64,000 nucleotides of DNA. It comes from an uncultured Roseicyclus sp. GTDB lineage: Bacteria > Pseudomonadota > Alphaproteobacteria > Rhodobacterales > Rhodobacteraceae. Positions 41,133-49,347 of the stretch are shown here, in pieces. The notes beneath the pieces are model-generated. The model made no database searches. It was not told the origin of the DNA and saw only the letters and a list, made by a program, of their open reading frames with translations. The stretch covers positions 213,501 to 277,500 of the forward strand of contig CANLEH010000001.1 of NCBI GenBank assembly GCA_947489665.1, given 5' to 3'. Positions within the stretch are counted from its first letter, which is position 1. The number at the start of each line of letters is the position of its first letter. The position numbers were made by a program, and so were the translations under genes.

Positions 41133-42413
41133 ATGAAGAAACTGACAATCCTGGCGCTGACAAGCGCGATGGTCGCGGGCACACCTGCGATGGCGGACCT
41201 TGTGTTCCCGTCGCTGAGCTACCGGACAGGGCCTTACGCGGCGGGCGGTATTCCGTTTGCCGATGGCTATGCCGATTACATGACGCTGCTGAACCAGCGT
41301 GACGGTGGCATCGGTGGCGTGGAGACCCGCGTGGTCGAGTGCGAAACCGCCTACAACACCGAACGCGGCGTGGAATGCTATGAAAGCACCCGCGGCGAAG
41401 GCGCGCTGGTGTATCAGCCGCTGTCGACCGGCATCACCTACCAGCTGATCCCGCGCACGACCGTGGACGGTATCCCGCTTCACACGATGGGCTATGGCCG
41501 GACGTCTGCCGCCAACGGCAACATCTTCAGCCACACGTTCAACTATCCGGCGAACTACTGGGATGCGGCGAGCGTGATCATCAACCAGCTGCTGGAAGAG
41601 AATGACGGCAGCCTTGAAGGGCAGACCATTGCGCTCCTCTACCACAACTCGGCCTATGGCCGTGAGCCGATCCGCACGCTGCAGACACTGGCGGAGCAGG
41701 AAGGCTTCACGCTGACCGAGATCGCCGTGGACCATCCCGGCCAGGAGCAGGGTAACCAGTGGCTGCAAATCCGCCGCGAGCGTCCTGACTATGTGGTCAT
41801 GTGGGGCTGGGGCGTGATGAACCAGGTTGCGGTTCAGGAAGCCATCAACACGCGCTATCCGATGGAAAACTTCATCGGCAACTGGTGGTCGGGCTCAGAC
41901 CATGACGTGGAGCAGGCCGGTGCAGATGCGGCGGGCTATCGTTCGCTGAACATGAACCGTCTGGGCGACATGCCCGTGTTTGCCGAAATCCAGGAGCATG
42001 TGATTGACGCAGGCCTCGCGGCTGGCGACGGATCGAACCTGGGCAACGTGCTGTATACGCGCGGCATGTATGCGGCCTTCCTGGCGGCAGAAGCGGCAGC
42101 GCTGGCGCAGGAGATGTCGGGTGAGAGCGAAATCACACCTGCCCATATGCGCGACGCGATGGAGGCACTTGTCATCGACGCCGAGACTATGGAAGCCGCT
42201 GGCATGCCGGGCATTGGGCCGGAATTCGCGGTTTCCTGCGAAGACCACGGCGGCACCGGTATGGCGATCATGCAGCAGTGGGATGGCGAGCAGTGGGTGA
42301 CACTGACCGACTTCATCGCCCCCGATGACAGCGTGACCCAGCCTCTGGTTCTGGAAGATTCGGCACAATACGCCGAGGAAAACGGGATCGAGCCGCAATG
42401 CGCGGAAAGTTGA
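41133..42413 (+). CDS. Periplasmic substrate-binding protein of the Liv-type transporter
   Basis: A 426-residue exported protein (signal peptide MKKLTILALTSAMVAGTPAMA) of the type I periplasmic-binding fold: SYRTGPYAAGGIPFADGYADYMTLLNQRDGGIGG and IALLYHNSAYGREPIRTLQTLAEQEGF. GGGAGGAA precedes the ATG. It determines transporter specificity; long aromatic stretches (GNWWSGSDHD) hint at a larger ligand than leucine, an inference only. A strong hairpin follows. Confidence 0.92.
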   Translation: MKKLTILALTSAMVAGTPAMADLVFPSLSYRTGPYAAGGIPFADGYADYMTLLNQRDGGIGGVETRVVECETAYNTERGVECYESTRGEGALVYQPLSTGITYQLIPRTTVDGIPLHTMGYGRTSAANGNIFSHTFNYPANYWDAASVIINQLLEENDGSLEGQTIALLYHNSAYGREPIRTLQTLAEQEGFTLTEIAVDHPGQEQGNQWLQIRRERPDYVVMWGWGVMNQVAVQEAINTRYPMENFIGNWWSGSDHDVEQAGADAAGYRSLNMNRLGDMPVFAEIQEHVIDAGLAAGDGSNLGNVLYTRGMYAAFLAAEAAALAQEMSGESEITPAHMRDAMEALVIDAETMEAAGMPGIGPEFAVSCEDHGGTGMAIMQQWDGEQWVTLTDFIAPDDSVTQPLVLEDSAQYAEENGIEPQCAES

Positions 42414-42430
42414 TCCGTTGATCTGAAACC

Positions 42431-42460
42431 TCCGGCGGCGGCGCGTGCTGCTGCCGCCGG
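42431..42460 (+). terminator. Hairpin after the substrate-binding-protein gene
   Basis: TCCGGCGGCGGC (42431-42442) pairs with GCTGCCGCCGGA (one mismatch), and the T-rich 24-nt repeat follows directly. Partial termination here would give high binding-protein output relative to livF. Confidence 0.7.
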
Positions 42461-42461
42461 A

Positions 42462-42485
42462 ATTTGCATATTTTTGGAACAAAGA
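42462..42485. repeat. Copy 2 of the 24-nt AT-rich intergenic element
   Basis: Identical over 24 nt to 5539-5562, again directly after a GC hairpin and before a plus-strand gene (livF, 94 nt further on). Its T5 run could be the U-tract of the preceding terminator. Confidence 0.75.
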
Positions 42486-42578
42486 TGGGCAGGGCGCGCC
42501 CAGACATGTGACCGCTGCGAGGAGGGCCGGAGGCCTGAGGCGTAAAGGTCGCGCGCGCGCCGTTAGCCTTAATCGGGG

Positions 42579-43421
42579 ATGAAGATGCTGGATCAGACCA
42601 CTGAGACGGACGTGCAGGCGGAGACGCTGCTGGAGGTCAACAATATCGAGGTGATCTACAACCACGTGATCCTCGTATTGAAGGGCGTGTCGCTGAAGGT
42701 GCCCAAGGGTGGGATCACCGCCCTGTTGGGCGGCAATGGGGCTGGCAAGACCACAACGCTGAAGGCGATTTCCAACCTGCTGCATTCTGAGCGTGGGGAA
42801 GTAACCAAGGGATCGATCCTGTACCGCGATGAGCCGGTGGCCGATCTGTCACCGTCGGACCTTGTGGATCGCGGTGTCATTCAGGTGATGGAGGGGCGGC
42901 ATTGCTTTGAGCATCTGACTGTCGAGGAAAACCTGCTGACCGGCAGCTACACCCGCAAGGACGGGCGCGCGGCGATCGCCGCCGATTTGGAGCTGGTCTA
43001 TGATTATTTTCCGCGCTTGAAGGAGCGGCGGACGAGCCAAGCCGGGTATACCTCGGGCGGGGAACAGCAGATGTGCGCGATTGGCCGCGCGCTGATGTCG
43101 AGGCCTGAGACGATCCTGTTGGACGAGCCAAGCATGGGCCTGGCGCCGCAGCTGGTGGAACAGATTTTCGGCATCGTGAAGCGGCTGAACGAAGAGCAGG
43201 GCGTGACCTTCTTGCTGGCCGAGCAGAACACCAATGTGGCGCTGCGGTTTGCCCATTACGGATACATTCTGGAGAGCGGGCGCGTTGTGATGGACGGCCC
43301 GGCGGCGGAATTGCGCGAAAACCCGGATGTGAAGGAATTCTACCTCGGCATGTCCGAGGAAGGGCGGAAGTCGTTCCGCGATGTGCGGTCGTATCGTCGC
43401 CGCAAGCGTTGGTTGAGCTGA
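42579..43421 (+). CDS. Liv-type ABC transporter ATP-binding protein (LivF-like)
   Basis: A 280-residue ATPase: Walker A LLGGNGAGKTT, signature YTSGGEQQMCAIGRALM, Walker B TILLDEPSMGLAP and switch LAEQNTNVAL. It partners LivG. It begins after the hairpin/repeat pair and so may have its own promoter. It is followed after 13 nt by the PaaK-like gene. Confidence 0.92.
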   Translation: MKMLDQTTETDVQAETLLEVNNIEVIYNHVILVLKGVSLKVPKGGITALLGGNGAGKTTTLKAISNLLHSERGEVTKGSILYRDEPVADLSPSDLVDRGVIQVMEGRHCFEHLTVEENLLTGSYTRKDGRAAIAADLELVYDYFPRLKERRTSQAGYTSGGEQQMCAIGRALMSRPETILLDEPSMGLAPQLVEQIFGIVKRLNEEQGVTFLLAEQNTNVALRFAHYGYILESGRVVMDGPAAELRENPDVKEFYLGMSEEGRKSFRDVRSYRRRKRWLS

Positions 43422-43434
43422 GGGAGCGCGGGTG

Positions 43435-44640
43435 ATGCTGGACAAGATCCAAGGCCATTTCGATGCGCTGGAGACGCGCAGCGCGGATCAGCGCACGGCG
43501 GAACATTTGGCGGCGCTGAATGCGCAGTTGGAGCGCGTGGCGCAGGCGCAGGACAGTTGCCTGATTTCAGGGCCTTTGGAAGATCTGTCCGGCCTTGCGG
43601 CCCTGCCTGTTCTGCGAAAATCCGATCTGGTCGCGTGGCAGGCCGAGACCCCGCCCTTTGGCGGCATGGCTGTGTCCAATGCGGCGCACATCTTCCAAAG
43701 CCCCGGCCCGATTTATGAGCCCGGCGGGATCAGCCTTAATTGGTGGCGGATGGGGCGGTTCCTGCACGCGGTGGGCATCGGTGCCGATGATATCGTGCAG
43801 AATTGTTTCGGCTATCACCTGACGCCGGCGGGAATGATCTTTGAGTCTGGCGCGCGGGCGGTCGGCGCGACCGTTCTGCCGGCTGGTGTCGGACAGACCG
43901 AATTGCAGGTGCGCGCCGCCAAGGACATTGGGTGTACGGCCTATGCGGGTACGCCGGACTACCTGAAAGTGATCCTCGACAAGGCCGATGAGATGGGGGA
44001 GGCGCTGTCCTTTACGCGCGCCGCGGTTGGAGGTGGGGCGTTGTTTCCTTCGTTGCGCCAGGAATATGCGGATCGGGGGATCACCTGCCTGCAATGCTAC
44101 GCGACGGCTGATCTGGGCAATATCGCCTATGAGAGTCAGGCCATCGAGGGGATGATCCTCGATGAAGGTGTCATCGTCGAAATCGTGCGCCCGGGCACCG
44201 GCGATCCGGTGGCCGAAGGCGAAGTGGGGGAGGTTGTTGTGACCTCGCTCAACCCCGACTACCCATTGATCCGGTTTGCCACAGGCGATCTGAGCGCCCT
44301 GATGCCCGGCCAAAGCCCATGCGGGCGCACCAATGCGCGCATAAAGGGATGGATGGGGCGCGCCGATCAGACCACCAAGATCAAGGGCATGTTCGTGCGA
44401 CCCGAACAGGTGGCGGATTTTGTCGCCAAAACCGGTGTGGCCAAGGCCCGCGTCATCGCCACGCGCGAGGGTGAGATGGACGCAATGATTGTGCAGGTGG
44501 AAGGGGACGCGCCGGATGCTGGGCGTCTGGCTGATGCGGTGGTCGCGACGCTCAAGCTGAAAGGGCAGATCGACATCGTCCCACCTGGCAGCCTGCCGAA
44601 TGACGGCAAGGTCATCGACGATCAGCGCAGCTACGACTAA
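43435..44640 (+). CDS. Phenylacetate-CoA-ligase-like (PaaK family) adenylate-forming protein
   Basis: A 401-residue protein with the PaaK-like fold: YHLTPAGMIFESGARAVGATVLPAGVGQTELQ, AVGGGALFPSLRQEY, RFATGDLSALMPG and GWMGRADQTTKIKGMFVRPEQV with the C-terminal lid. The usual SSGTTGxP phosphate loop is replaced by FQSPGPIYEPGG, so ATP binding may be altered. It ends the transporter operon and may activate an aromatic or related acid, or act on a CoA ester formed by the first ligase. Confidence 0.85.
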   Translation: MLDKIQGHFDALETRSADQRTAEHLAALNAQLERVAQAQDSCLISGPLEDLSGLAALPVLRKSDLVAWQAETPPFGGMAVSNAAHIFQSPGPIYEPGGISLNWWRMGRFLHAVGIGADDIVQNCFGYHLTPAGMIFESGARAVGATVLPAGVGQTELQVRAAKDIGCTAYAGTPDYLKVILDKADEMGEALSFTRAAVGGGALFPSLRQEYADRGITCLQCYATADLGNIAYESQAIEGMILDEGVIVEIVRPGTGDPVAEGEVGEVVVTSLNPDYPLIRFATGDLSALMPGQSPCGRTNARIKGWMGRADQTTKIKGMFVRPEQVADFVAKTGVAKARVIATREGEMDAMIVQVEGDAPDAGRLADAVVATLKLKGQIDIVPPGSLPNDGKVIDDQRSYD

Positions 44641-44745
44641 AGCACTGTGCGTTTTATCAGAGGCACTCTTATCGCGTTCCGCGTTCGCGCCATGAGCGCG
44701 AGGCAGCGGGTTGCGATTCAAATCAAACGCCAAGTGTTCTAGGGC
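44641..44745. repeat. Imperfect inverted-repeat element of about 100 bp
   Basis: The left half, starting GCACTGTGCGTTTTATCAGA, and the reverse complement of the right half share CACT-N2-GCGTTT-N-AT-N2-GA, then ATCGC, CGC and CGCGC in order. The whole gap therefore folds back on itself. It lies between converging genes and is likely a member of a dispersed intergenic palindrome family. Confidence 0.6.
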
Positions 44746-45048
44746 CTAGCGGTTGCTGCTTTCGGCGGCGCGCAATTCGGCCGGGGTGGCATAGCCATTG
44801 CCGTCCGCATCCACGCGATTGAATGCGATCCCGTAGGCGCCAAGGTTGCGGATGCGGCGCGACATGGGCGCGCCGATTTCGGCCATGGTGGCAATGAAGG
44901 TGCGGAACTCGTCCGGGGTCAGCAGCTCATCCCCGTTTCGATCGGCGGCGAGGAAAGCCTGAACGCTTTCCTCTTCATATTGCGCCTGCGCGGTCGAGGG
45001 CAGACCAGCAAGGGCGGCCAGAATGGCTATGTGTCCGAGATATCTCAT
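44746..45048 (-). CDS. Exported EF-hand calcium-binding protein
   Basis: A 100-residue protein with a signal peptide (MRYLGHIAILAALAGLPSTAQAQ) and two EF-hand loops: DRNGDELLTPDE (about residues 36-47) and DADGNGYATPAE (about 79-90). Positions 1, 3, 5 and 12 of each loop carry the expected acidic/polar ligands. Periplasmic Ca2+ sensing or buffering is likely. Divergent from the pseudo-caspase gene across 234 nt with no other gene. Confidence 0.82.
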   Translation of the reverse strand: MRYLGHIAILAALAGLPSTAQAQYEEESVQAFLAADRNGDELLTPDEFRTFIATMAEIGAPMSRRIRNLGAYGIAFNRVDADGNGYATPAELRAAESSNR

Positions 45049-45282
45049 GGTGATCTCATTGGGTTCGAATGAAGCGTATATGGAATATAGGAACGCGGAC
45101 GATCACTTGCCGGTTCCATTGTCGTGAACACCTTGAGATCGGCGGCTCTTTGCCAAAGGCGCATGCCTCGTCATTGGATGACAGCGTGATGGCCCGGCCC
45201 GGCCAATTCCCCGTTATCGTTTAGCGTCTGGCCTGCATGCTAGAAAAATTGCAACGAAACGAATCGACGGAGACGACCCGAA

Positions 45283-46995
45283 ATGCGTGCCAGCCTCATC
45301 GCCCTGACTGCCGGCCTGTTTGCCAGCTTATCGCCTATCGCGGCCGCAGCCGATACGGCCCTTCTGATCGTCAACGACCGCTACAGGAACGCCCAGAACC
45401 TGCGTGAAGGCGGATCCGTCGAGGCATTGGGCGCCCGGCTGCAAGATGCGGGTTTTGACGTGATTACGGTGGCCGATGGCGATGGCGCCGATATGCGCGA
45501 CGGGTTGGACCGCCTTTTGGCTGCAAATGAAACGGACCGCGTTCTGGTGGCCGTTGTCGGCCACTTCGCCCGTTCGCGCACCGACAGCTGGCTGTTGGGC
45601 AGCGATGTGGACGAGCCGAATCTGGCCACTGTCAGCGGGGATGGCCTTAGCCTGTCCGTACTCATGGAGGCTGCGGCAAGCGCGCCGGGCCGCTCGGTCA
45701 TCTTGTTGGGGCTGGAGCGACGGCGTATCACCCTTGGCCAAGGGTTGGGCGCGGGAGTGGGCCGGGTCGACGCGCCGCAGGGCGTCACGGTTGTGGCCGG
45801 TATGCCGGAAGATGTGGCCGATTTCGCACGCTACCAACTGCTTGCGCCGGGCACCGACCTTGAAGCGGCCCTCAACGCGGCGCAGAGCCTGCGCAGCTTT
45901 GGGTTTGTCTCGTCTGAACTGCCCTTTTTCCCGGCCATCGCCCAGGCCCCTGCTCCAACGCCCACTCCGACCCCACAGCCGCCTGCGCCGTCGCAGCCCA
46001 GTGCGGATGAAACGGCGCTGTGGGAGGCAGCGGTGGAGCTGGACACAGCGGGTGCTTACCGCGCCTACGTGACCCGCTATCCCAACGGCTTCTATGTCAA
46101 CGATGCGCGCGCGCGCATTGATGCGTTCGAGAATGATCCCACCGCATTGGCGCGCGCCGCAGAAGATGCGTTGAACCTGACCCGCGACCAGCGCCAACAG
46201 ATACAGCGCAGCCTGTCGATCCTCGATTATGACACGCGCGGCATTGACGGTATTTTTGGCACAGGCACGCGGACGGCCATCCGGGGCTGGCAAGAGGCCA
46301 ACGGCCTGCCCACGACAAGCTATCTGGATGCGCCGCAGATCAATTCCCTGTCGCAGCAAGCCTCGGTCCGCGCGGCGGAATTGGAGGAAGAGGCCCGCAT
46401 CGCCCGCGAGGCGGCGGAACGGGCCGACCGGGCCTATTGGCAGGTGACGGGGCAGGGGTCGACCGAAGAGGGGCTGCGCGCCTATCTTGGGCGTTATCCG
46501 GACGGCCTGTTTGCTGAGCTCGCGGAGGACCGGCTGGAGCAATATGAACGTGCGGCCCGAGCCGAGGCTGAGGCGCGCGACCGCGCAGCCTGGGATGTCG
46601 CGCGAGGCACAGATACGGTGCCCGCCTATCAGGGCTATCTGAACGAGTATCCGGACGGTTCCTTCCGTGATCAGGCACAGGCCCGGATCAACCAGCTTCA
46701 AGGCAATGATGGGGGCCTGACGGAAGCGCAGCGGGCCCAATTGCTGGCACAGGAAAACGCGCTGAACCTGCCACCGGTGACCCGTTCGTTGATCGAGCAG
46801 CGCCTGGCCGCCCTGGGGCTGGAGCCCGGACGGATCGATGGCCGCTTTGATGCCAATACCCGCCGTGCCATTCGCCGCTATCAACGCGCGCGGGGTCTGG
46901 ACGTGACGGGATATTTGAACCAGCCTTCCGTGGTGCGCCTGCTGGCCGAAACGGTCGGCGGCATTCTACAGATCGATGGGATTATCAACCGGTGA
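45283..46995 (+). CDS. Periplasmic pseudo-caspase with two peptidoglycan-binding domains
   Basis: A 570-residue exported protein (signal peptide MRASLIALTAGLFASLSPIAAAA). Residues about 24-220 have a caspase-like layout: ALLIVNDRYRNAQNL, GFDVITVADGDGADMRDGLDRLLA, VLVAVVGHFARS with the expected His94. The strand that should end in Asp-x-Cys reads SVILLGLERRRIT, so the catalytic Cys is absent. Next come a Pro-rich linker (about 222-242), a PG_binding_1 domain (about 295-355), coiled-coil Ala/Glu-rich repeats with two SPOR-like AYxxYLxxYPDG segments, and a second PG_binding_1 domain (about 495-555). It is coupled to the DUF4329 gene. Confidence 0.8.
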   Translation: MRASLIALTAGLFASLSPIAAAADTALLIVNDRYRNAQNLREGGSVEALGARLQDAGFDVITVADGDGADMRDGLDRLLAANETDRVLVAVVGHFARSRTDSWLLGSDVDEPNLATVSGDGLSLSVLMEAAASAPGRSVILLGLERRRITLGQGLGAGVGRVDAPQGVTVVAGMPEDVADFARYQLLAPGTDLEAALNAAQSLRSFGFVSSELPFFPAIAQAPAPTPTPTPQPPAPSQPSADETALWEAAVELDTAGAYRAYVTRYPNGFYVNDARARIDAFENDPTALARAAEDALNLTRDQRQQIQRSLSILDYDTRGIDGIFGTGTRTAIRGWQEANGLPTTSYLDAPQINSLSQQASVRAAELEEEARIAREAAERADRAYWQVTGQGSTEEGLRAYLGRYPDGLFAELAEDRLEQYERAARAEAEARDRAAWDVARGTDTVPAYQGYLNEYPDGSFRDQAQARINQLQGNDGGLTEAQRAQLLAQENALNLPPVTRSLIEQRLAALGLEPGRIDGRFDANTRRAIRRYQRARGLDVTGYLNQPSVVRLLAETVGGILQIDGIINR

Positions 46996-47525
46996 AATAT
47001 CTCTTTGTTGCGGCGGCCCTGTTCGGGGCCGCACTGGGACCGCAAGCTGCACAGGCTCAGGATGCGGCGGAATTGGCGGCGGCCCGTCAGGTGCTGCTGC
47101 AGCTTCAGCCGCGCAGCTTTTCCGAGAACCTTGAATATTGCGGCTATATCGGCCGCATGCCGGATGGGCGGTTGATGGCCACTGAGGTCACGCGTGGCGA
47201 TGCCTGGGGGTGCCTCAGCCGGGGTGATGAAAGCCGGTTCGTGGAGGTTGTGGCCAGTTTCCACACACATGCCGCGTTTGACCGTGCCGCTGACAGCGAA
47301 GTGCCTTCAAGCGACGACATGTATGGCGACATCGAAGAGCAGGTGAACGGCTATGTCGCCACGCCGGGCGGGCGGCTTTGGTACATTGACCACCGCCGTC
47401 AGGTCGCCACGCAGGTCTGTGGTTTGGGCTGCATGGGGCAGGATCCCAACTTCGTCCCCGGCGATGCGGGTCCCATTGCACAAAGCTACGGGTTGCAGGA
47501 TCTTTTACGCCGCGAGGGGCGCTAA
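46992..47525 (+). CDS. Secreted DUF4329 protein with JAMM-like metal-site signature
   Basis: A 177-residue protein from a GTG overlapping the previous stop, with a signal peptide (MKYLFVAAALFGAALGPQAAQAQ). Glu48 in EYCGYI, His91-x-His93 in ASFHTHAAFD and Ser106-xx-Asp109 in PSSDDM follow the order of the JAMM/MPN motif (E...HxH...SxxD), though the HxH-to-Ser spacing is longer than usual. Cys50, Cys74, Cys143 and Cys147 may form disulfides. A zinc peptidase or isopeptidase acting in the periplasm, perhaps on peptidoglycan, is an inference. Confidence 0.75.
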   Translation: MKYLFVAAALFGAALGPQAAQAQDAAELAAARQVLLQLQPRSFSENLEYCGYIGRMPDGRLMATEVTRGDAWGCLSRGDESRFVEVVASFHTHAAFDRAADSEVPSSDDMYGDIEEQVNGYVATPGGRLWYIDHRRQVATQVCGLGCMGQDPNFVPGDAGPIAQSYGLQDLLRREGR

Positions 47526-47531
47526 GGCACT

Positions 47532-47672
47532 TTAAGGATCGAGGGCGACGCCCGCGGGGCAGCCCACGGGGACGTTGCCGTTGCTGTCTGGCGTGCAATC
47601 CTGCGTTTGCGCAGCAAGTGGCAGGGCGGTCAGGGCGATGAAAAGCGCGGTCAAAATCGGGCGCAGGGTCAT
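47532..47672 (-). CDS. Small secreted peptide, 46 residues
   Basis: An ATG at 47672 opens a short frame: signal peptide MTLRPILTALFIALTALPLAA, then QTQDCTPDSNGNVPVGCPAG and a six-residue end. Two Cys could pair. No strong ribosome-binding site, so expression is uncertain, but the clear signal peptide and Cys-rich mature part argue for a real gene. It is convergent with the DUF4329 gene. Confidence 0.5.
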   Translation of the reverse strand: MTLRPILTALFIALTALPLAAQTQDCTPDSNGNVPVGCPAGVALDP

Positions 47673-47784
47673 GGAAACGGTCTTTCGCTAAAATAATCTG
47701 GTGCAGGATACACGATTCTTTTGCTGCTGCGCTACGGCGTGAAATCCGTAGGCGGAAATCCGGTCATCTCACAAACCCGGCATG

Positions 47785-47816
47785 AAAAAAGCCGCCCCGA
47801 TTGGGGGCGGCTTTTT
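47785..47816 (-). terminator. Intrinsic terminator of rpmJ
   Basis: On the minus strand GCCGCCCC/GGGGCGGC is followed by a run of T residues (plus-strand A6 at 47785-47790), 20 nt past the rpmJ stop. It is nearly symmetrical, with T5 on the plus strand too. Confidence 0.9.
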
Positions 47817-47836
47817 GGTGGGTCGCTCAGATGACC

Positions 47837-47962
47837 TTAGCCCTGGCGGGCTTTGAACCGGCGCTGCGTCTTGTTGATGACGTAGACGCGGCCCTTACGG
47901 CGCACAACGCGGCAATCGCGGTGGCGGTTCTTGAGCGAGCGGAGCGAGTTCTTGACCTTCAT
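47837..47962 (-). CDS. rpmJ: 50S ribosomal protein L36 (zinc-independent YkgO-like form)
   Basis: A 41-residue protein: [20 protein letters not shown] followed by [21 protein letters not shown]. It has only one Cys and no CxxC pair, so it is the C-minus form that does not need zinc. It is a late-assembling component of the large subunit. GGAGAAG precedes the ATG. Confidence 0.93.
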   Translation of the reverse strand: MKVKNSLRSLKNRHRDCRVVRRKGRVYVINKTQRRFKARQG

Positions 47963-48139
47963 GGGTCTTCTCCTTCGTCGCGGCGCGTCAGCTGCGCCTG
48001 GTTTCGGTCTGGGCGCGCAATGCCGCGCCCGGTGAATATCTCGTGGCCCTGAATGGGGCCTGTGGTCTGGTCCGATTCCAGACTTTCCTACGGAAAGTCG
48101 AAACTCGGTTGCCGACACTTTGTTGCACAAAGTGCGGCC

Positions 48140-48214
48140 TGGTGGGCGATACTGGGATCGAACCAGTGACCCCTTCGATGTCAACGAAGTGCTCTACCGC
48201 TGAGCTAATCGCCC
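48140..48214 (-). tRNA. tRNA-Val (anticodon GAC)
   Basis: The minus strand gives acceptor GGGCGAT pairing with ATCGCCC, D-arm AGCTCAGCGGTAGAGC, anticodon arm CTTCG-TTGACAT-CGAAG with anticodon GAC, and T-arm CTGGTTCGATCCCAG. The CCA end is encoded (48140-48142) after discriminator A. All four stems are intact. Confidence 0.97.
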
Positions 48215-48392
48215 TTTTACCTTTGCGGAGCATCTTTGCCGGGCAAGTCTGCGCAAACAGACGCCAAGCCCAAGGCGCGCGGACCGCGTGGGTGAGCGGT
48301 CGTATAAAAGGTTGCCCGGACCCGTGCAAGGGCTTTTGGCTTCGGTGGAAAAGCCGCTATATTCGAGGGCAACGAATTTGACTGGAAGCTTT

Positions 48393-49250
48393 ATGCACGC
48401 CGCGTTCCGCCTCGATCTGCCACGCGAAATTACCAGCTGTGTCACAGTGGCCTCGCCGCATTCCGGGCGCCATTACCCGACCGCATTTTTGCGGGCGTCT
48501 GTGCTGGACGAGCGTACGATTCGGTCGTCGGAGGATGCGTATATTGACCGGCTTGCGGCGGCGGCGCCTGCCTTGGGCGCGCCTCTGCTGGCTGCCGAAT
48601 GGCCGCGGGCTTATCTCGATCTGAACCGGGCCGCGGATGAGTTGGATCCGGGTGTGATCGACGGGGTGGGCCGCGCCGTGCAAACGCCGCGGATCAATTC
48701 CGGGCTGGGTGTGATCCCGCGGGTCGTGGCCAATGGGCGCGCGATCTACCGCGGAAAGCTGACCCGCGCCGAGGCGGAGGCGCGGATTGCGCAAATCTGG
48801 CAGCCCTACCATGGGGAGTTGGAGCGGCTTTTGCGCAATGCGCGCGAGGAATTCGGACAGGCGGTTCTGATCGACATGCATTCCATGCCCCATGAGGCGC
48901 TCGATTCGGTGGCGCGACCAGGCACGCCACGGCCCGAGGTGGTTTTGGGCGATCGCTTTGGCGCATCCGCGGGCACCGAGATTGTCGATGTGTTGGAGCA
49001 GAGCTTTCTGGAGGCGGGCCTTGTCGTCAGCCGAAATGCGCCCTTTGCGGGCGCTTACATCACGCAGCGCTACGGCCGGCCGACCAAGGGGTTTCATGCC
49101 GTTCAGGTGGAGATCGATCGCGCGCTTTATATGAATGAGCGCATGGTGCGGCCGAACGCGAATTTCGAGGCGGTGAAGGCCATTGTAGCGCAGGTGCTGG
49201 CCCGCGTGATCGGCGCGTTGCCCGGACGGATGCCTTTGGCGGCGGAGTGA
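48393..49250 (+). CDS. N-formylglutamate amidohydrolase family protein
   Basis: A 285-residue protein with the family core: VASPHSGRHYP, SSEDAYIDRLAAAAPALGAPLLAAEWPRAYLDLNRAADELDP, LIDMHSMPHEAL, ITQRYGRPTKGFHAVQVEIDRALYMNE. The conserved His/Asp/Glu residues in these blocks bind zinc. It deformylates N-formylglutamate (last step of one histidine-degradation branch) or a related N-acyl amino acid. No hut genes are adjacent. I begin at the ATG at 48393 with GGAAG upstream. Confidence 0.88.
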   Translation: MHAAFRLDLPREITSCVTVASPHSGRHYPTAFLRASVLDERTIRSSEDAYIDRLAAAAPALGAPLLAAEWPRAYLDLNRAADELDPGVIDGVGRAVQTPRINSGLGVIPRVVANGRAIYRGKLTRAEAEARIAQIWQPYHGELERLLRNAREEFGQAVLIDMHSMPHEALDSVARPGTPRPEVVLGDRFGASAGTEIVDVLEQSFLEAGLVVSRNAPFAGAYITQRYGRPTKGFHAVQVEIDRALYMNERMVRPNANFEAVKAIVAQVLARVIGALPGRMPLAAE

Positions 49251-49347
49251 CGTCGGCAGACGCTCGTCCGGCTTGGGTCGAACATCGCCCCTCCCACCGT
49301 CCCGTATTCCAGCGCGCGGGAGCCGTGATTGTGGCAAGGTAGCGACC

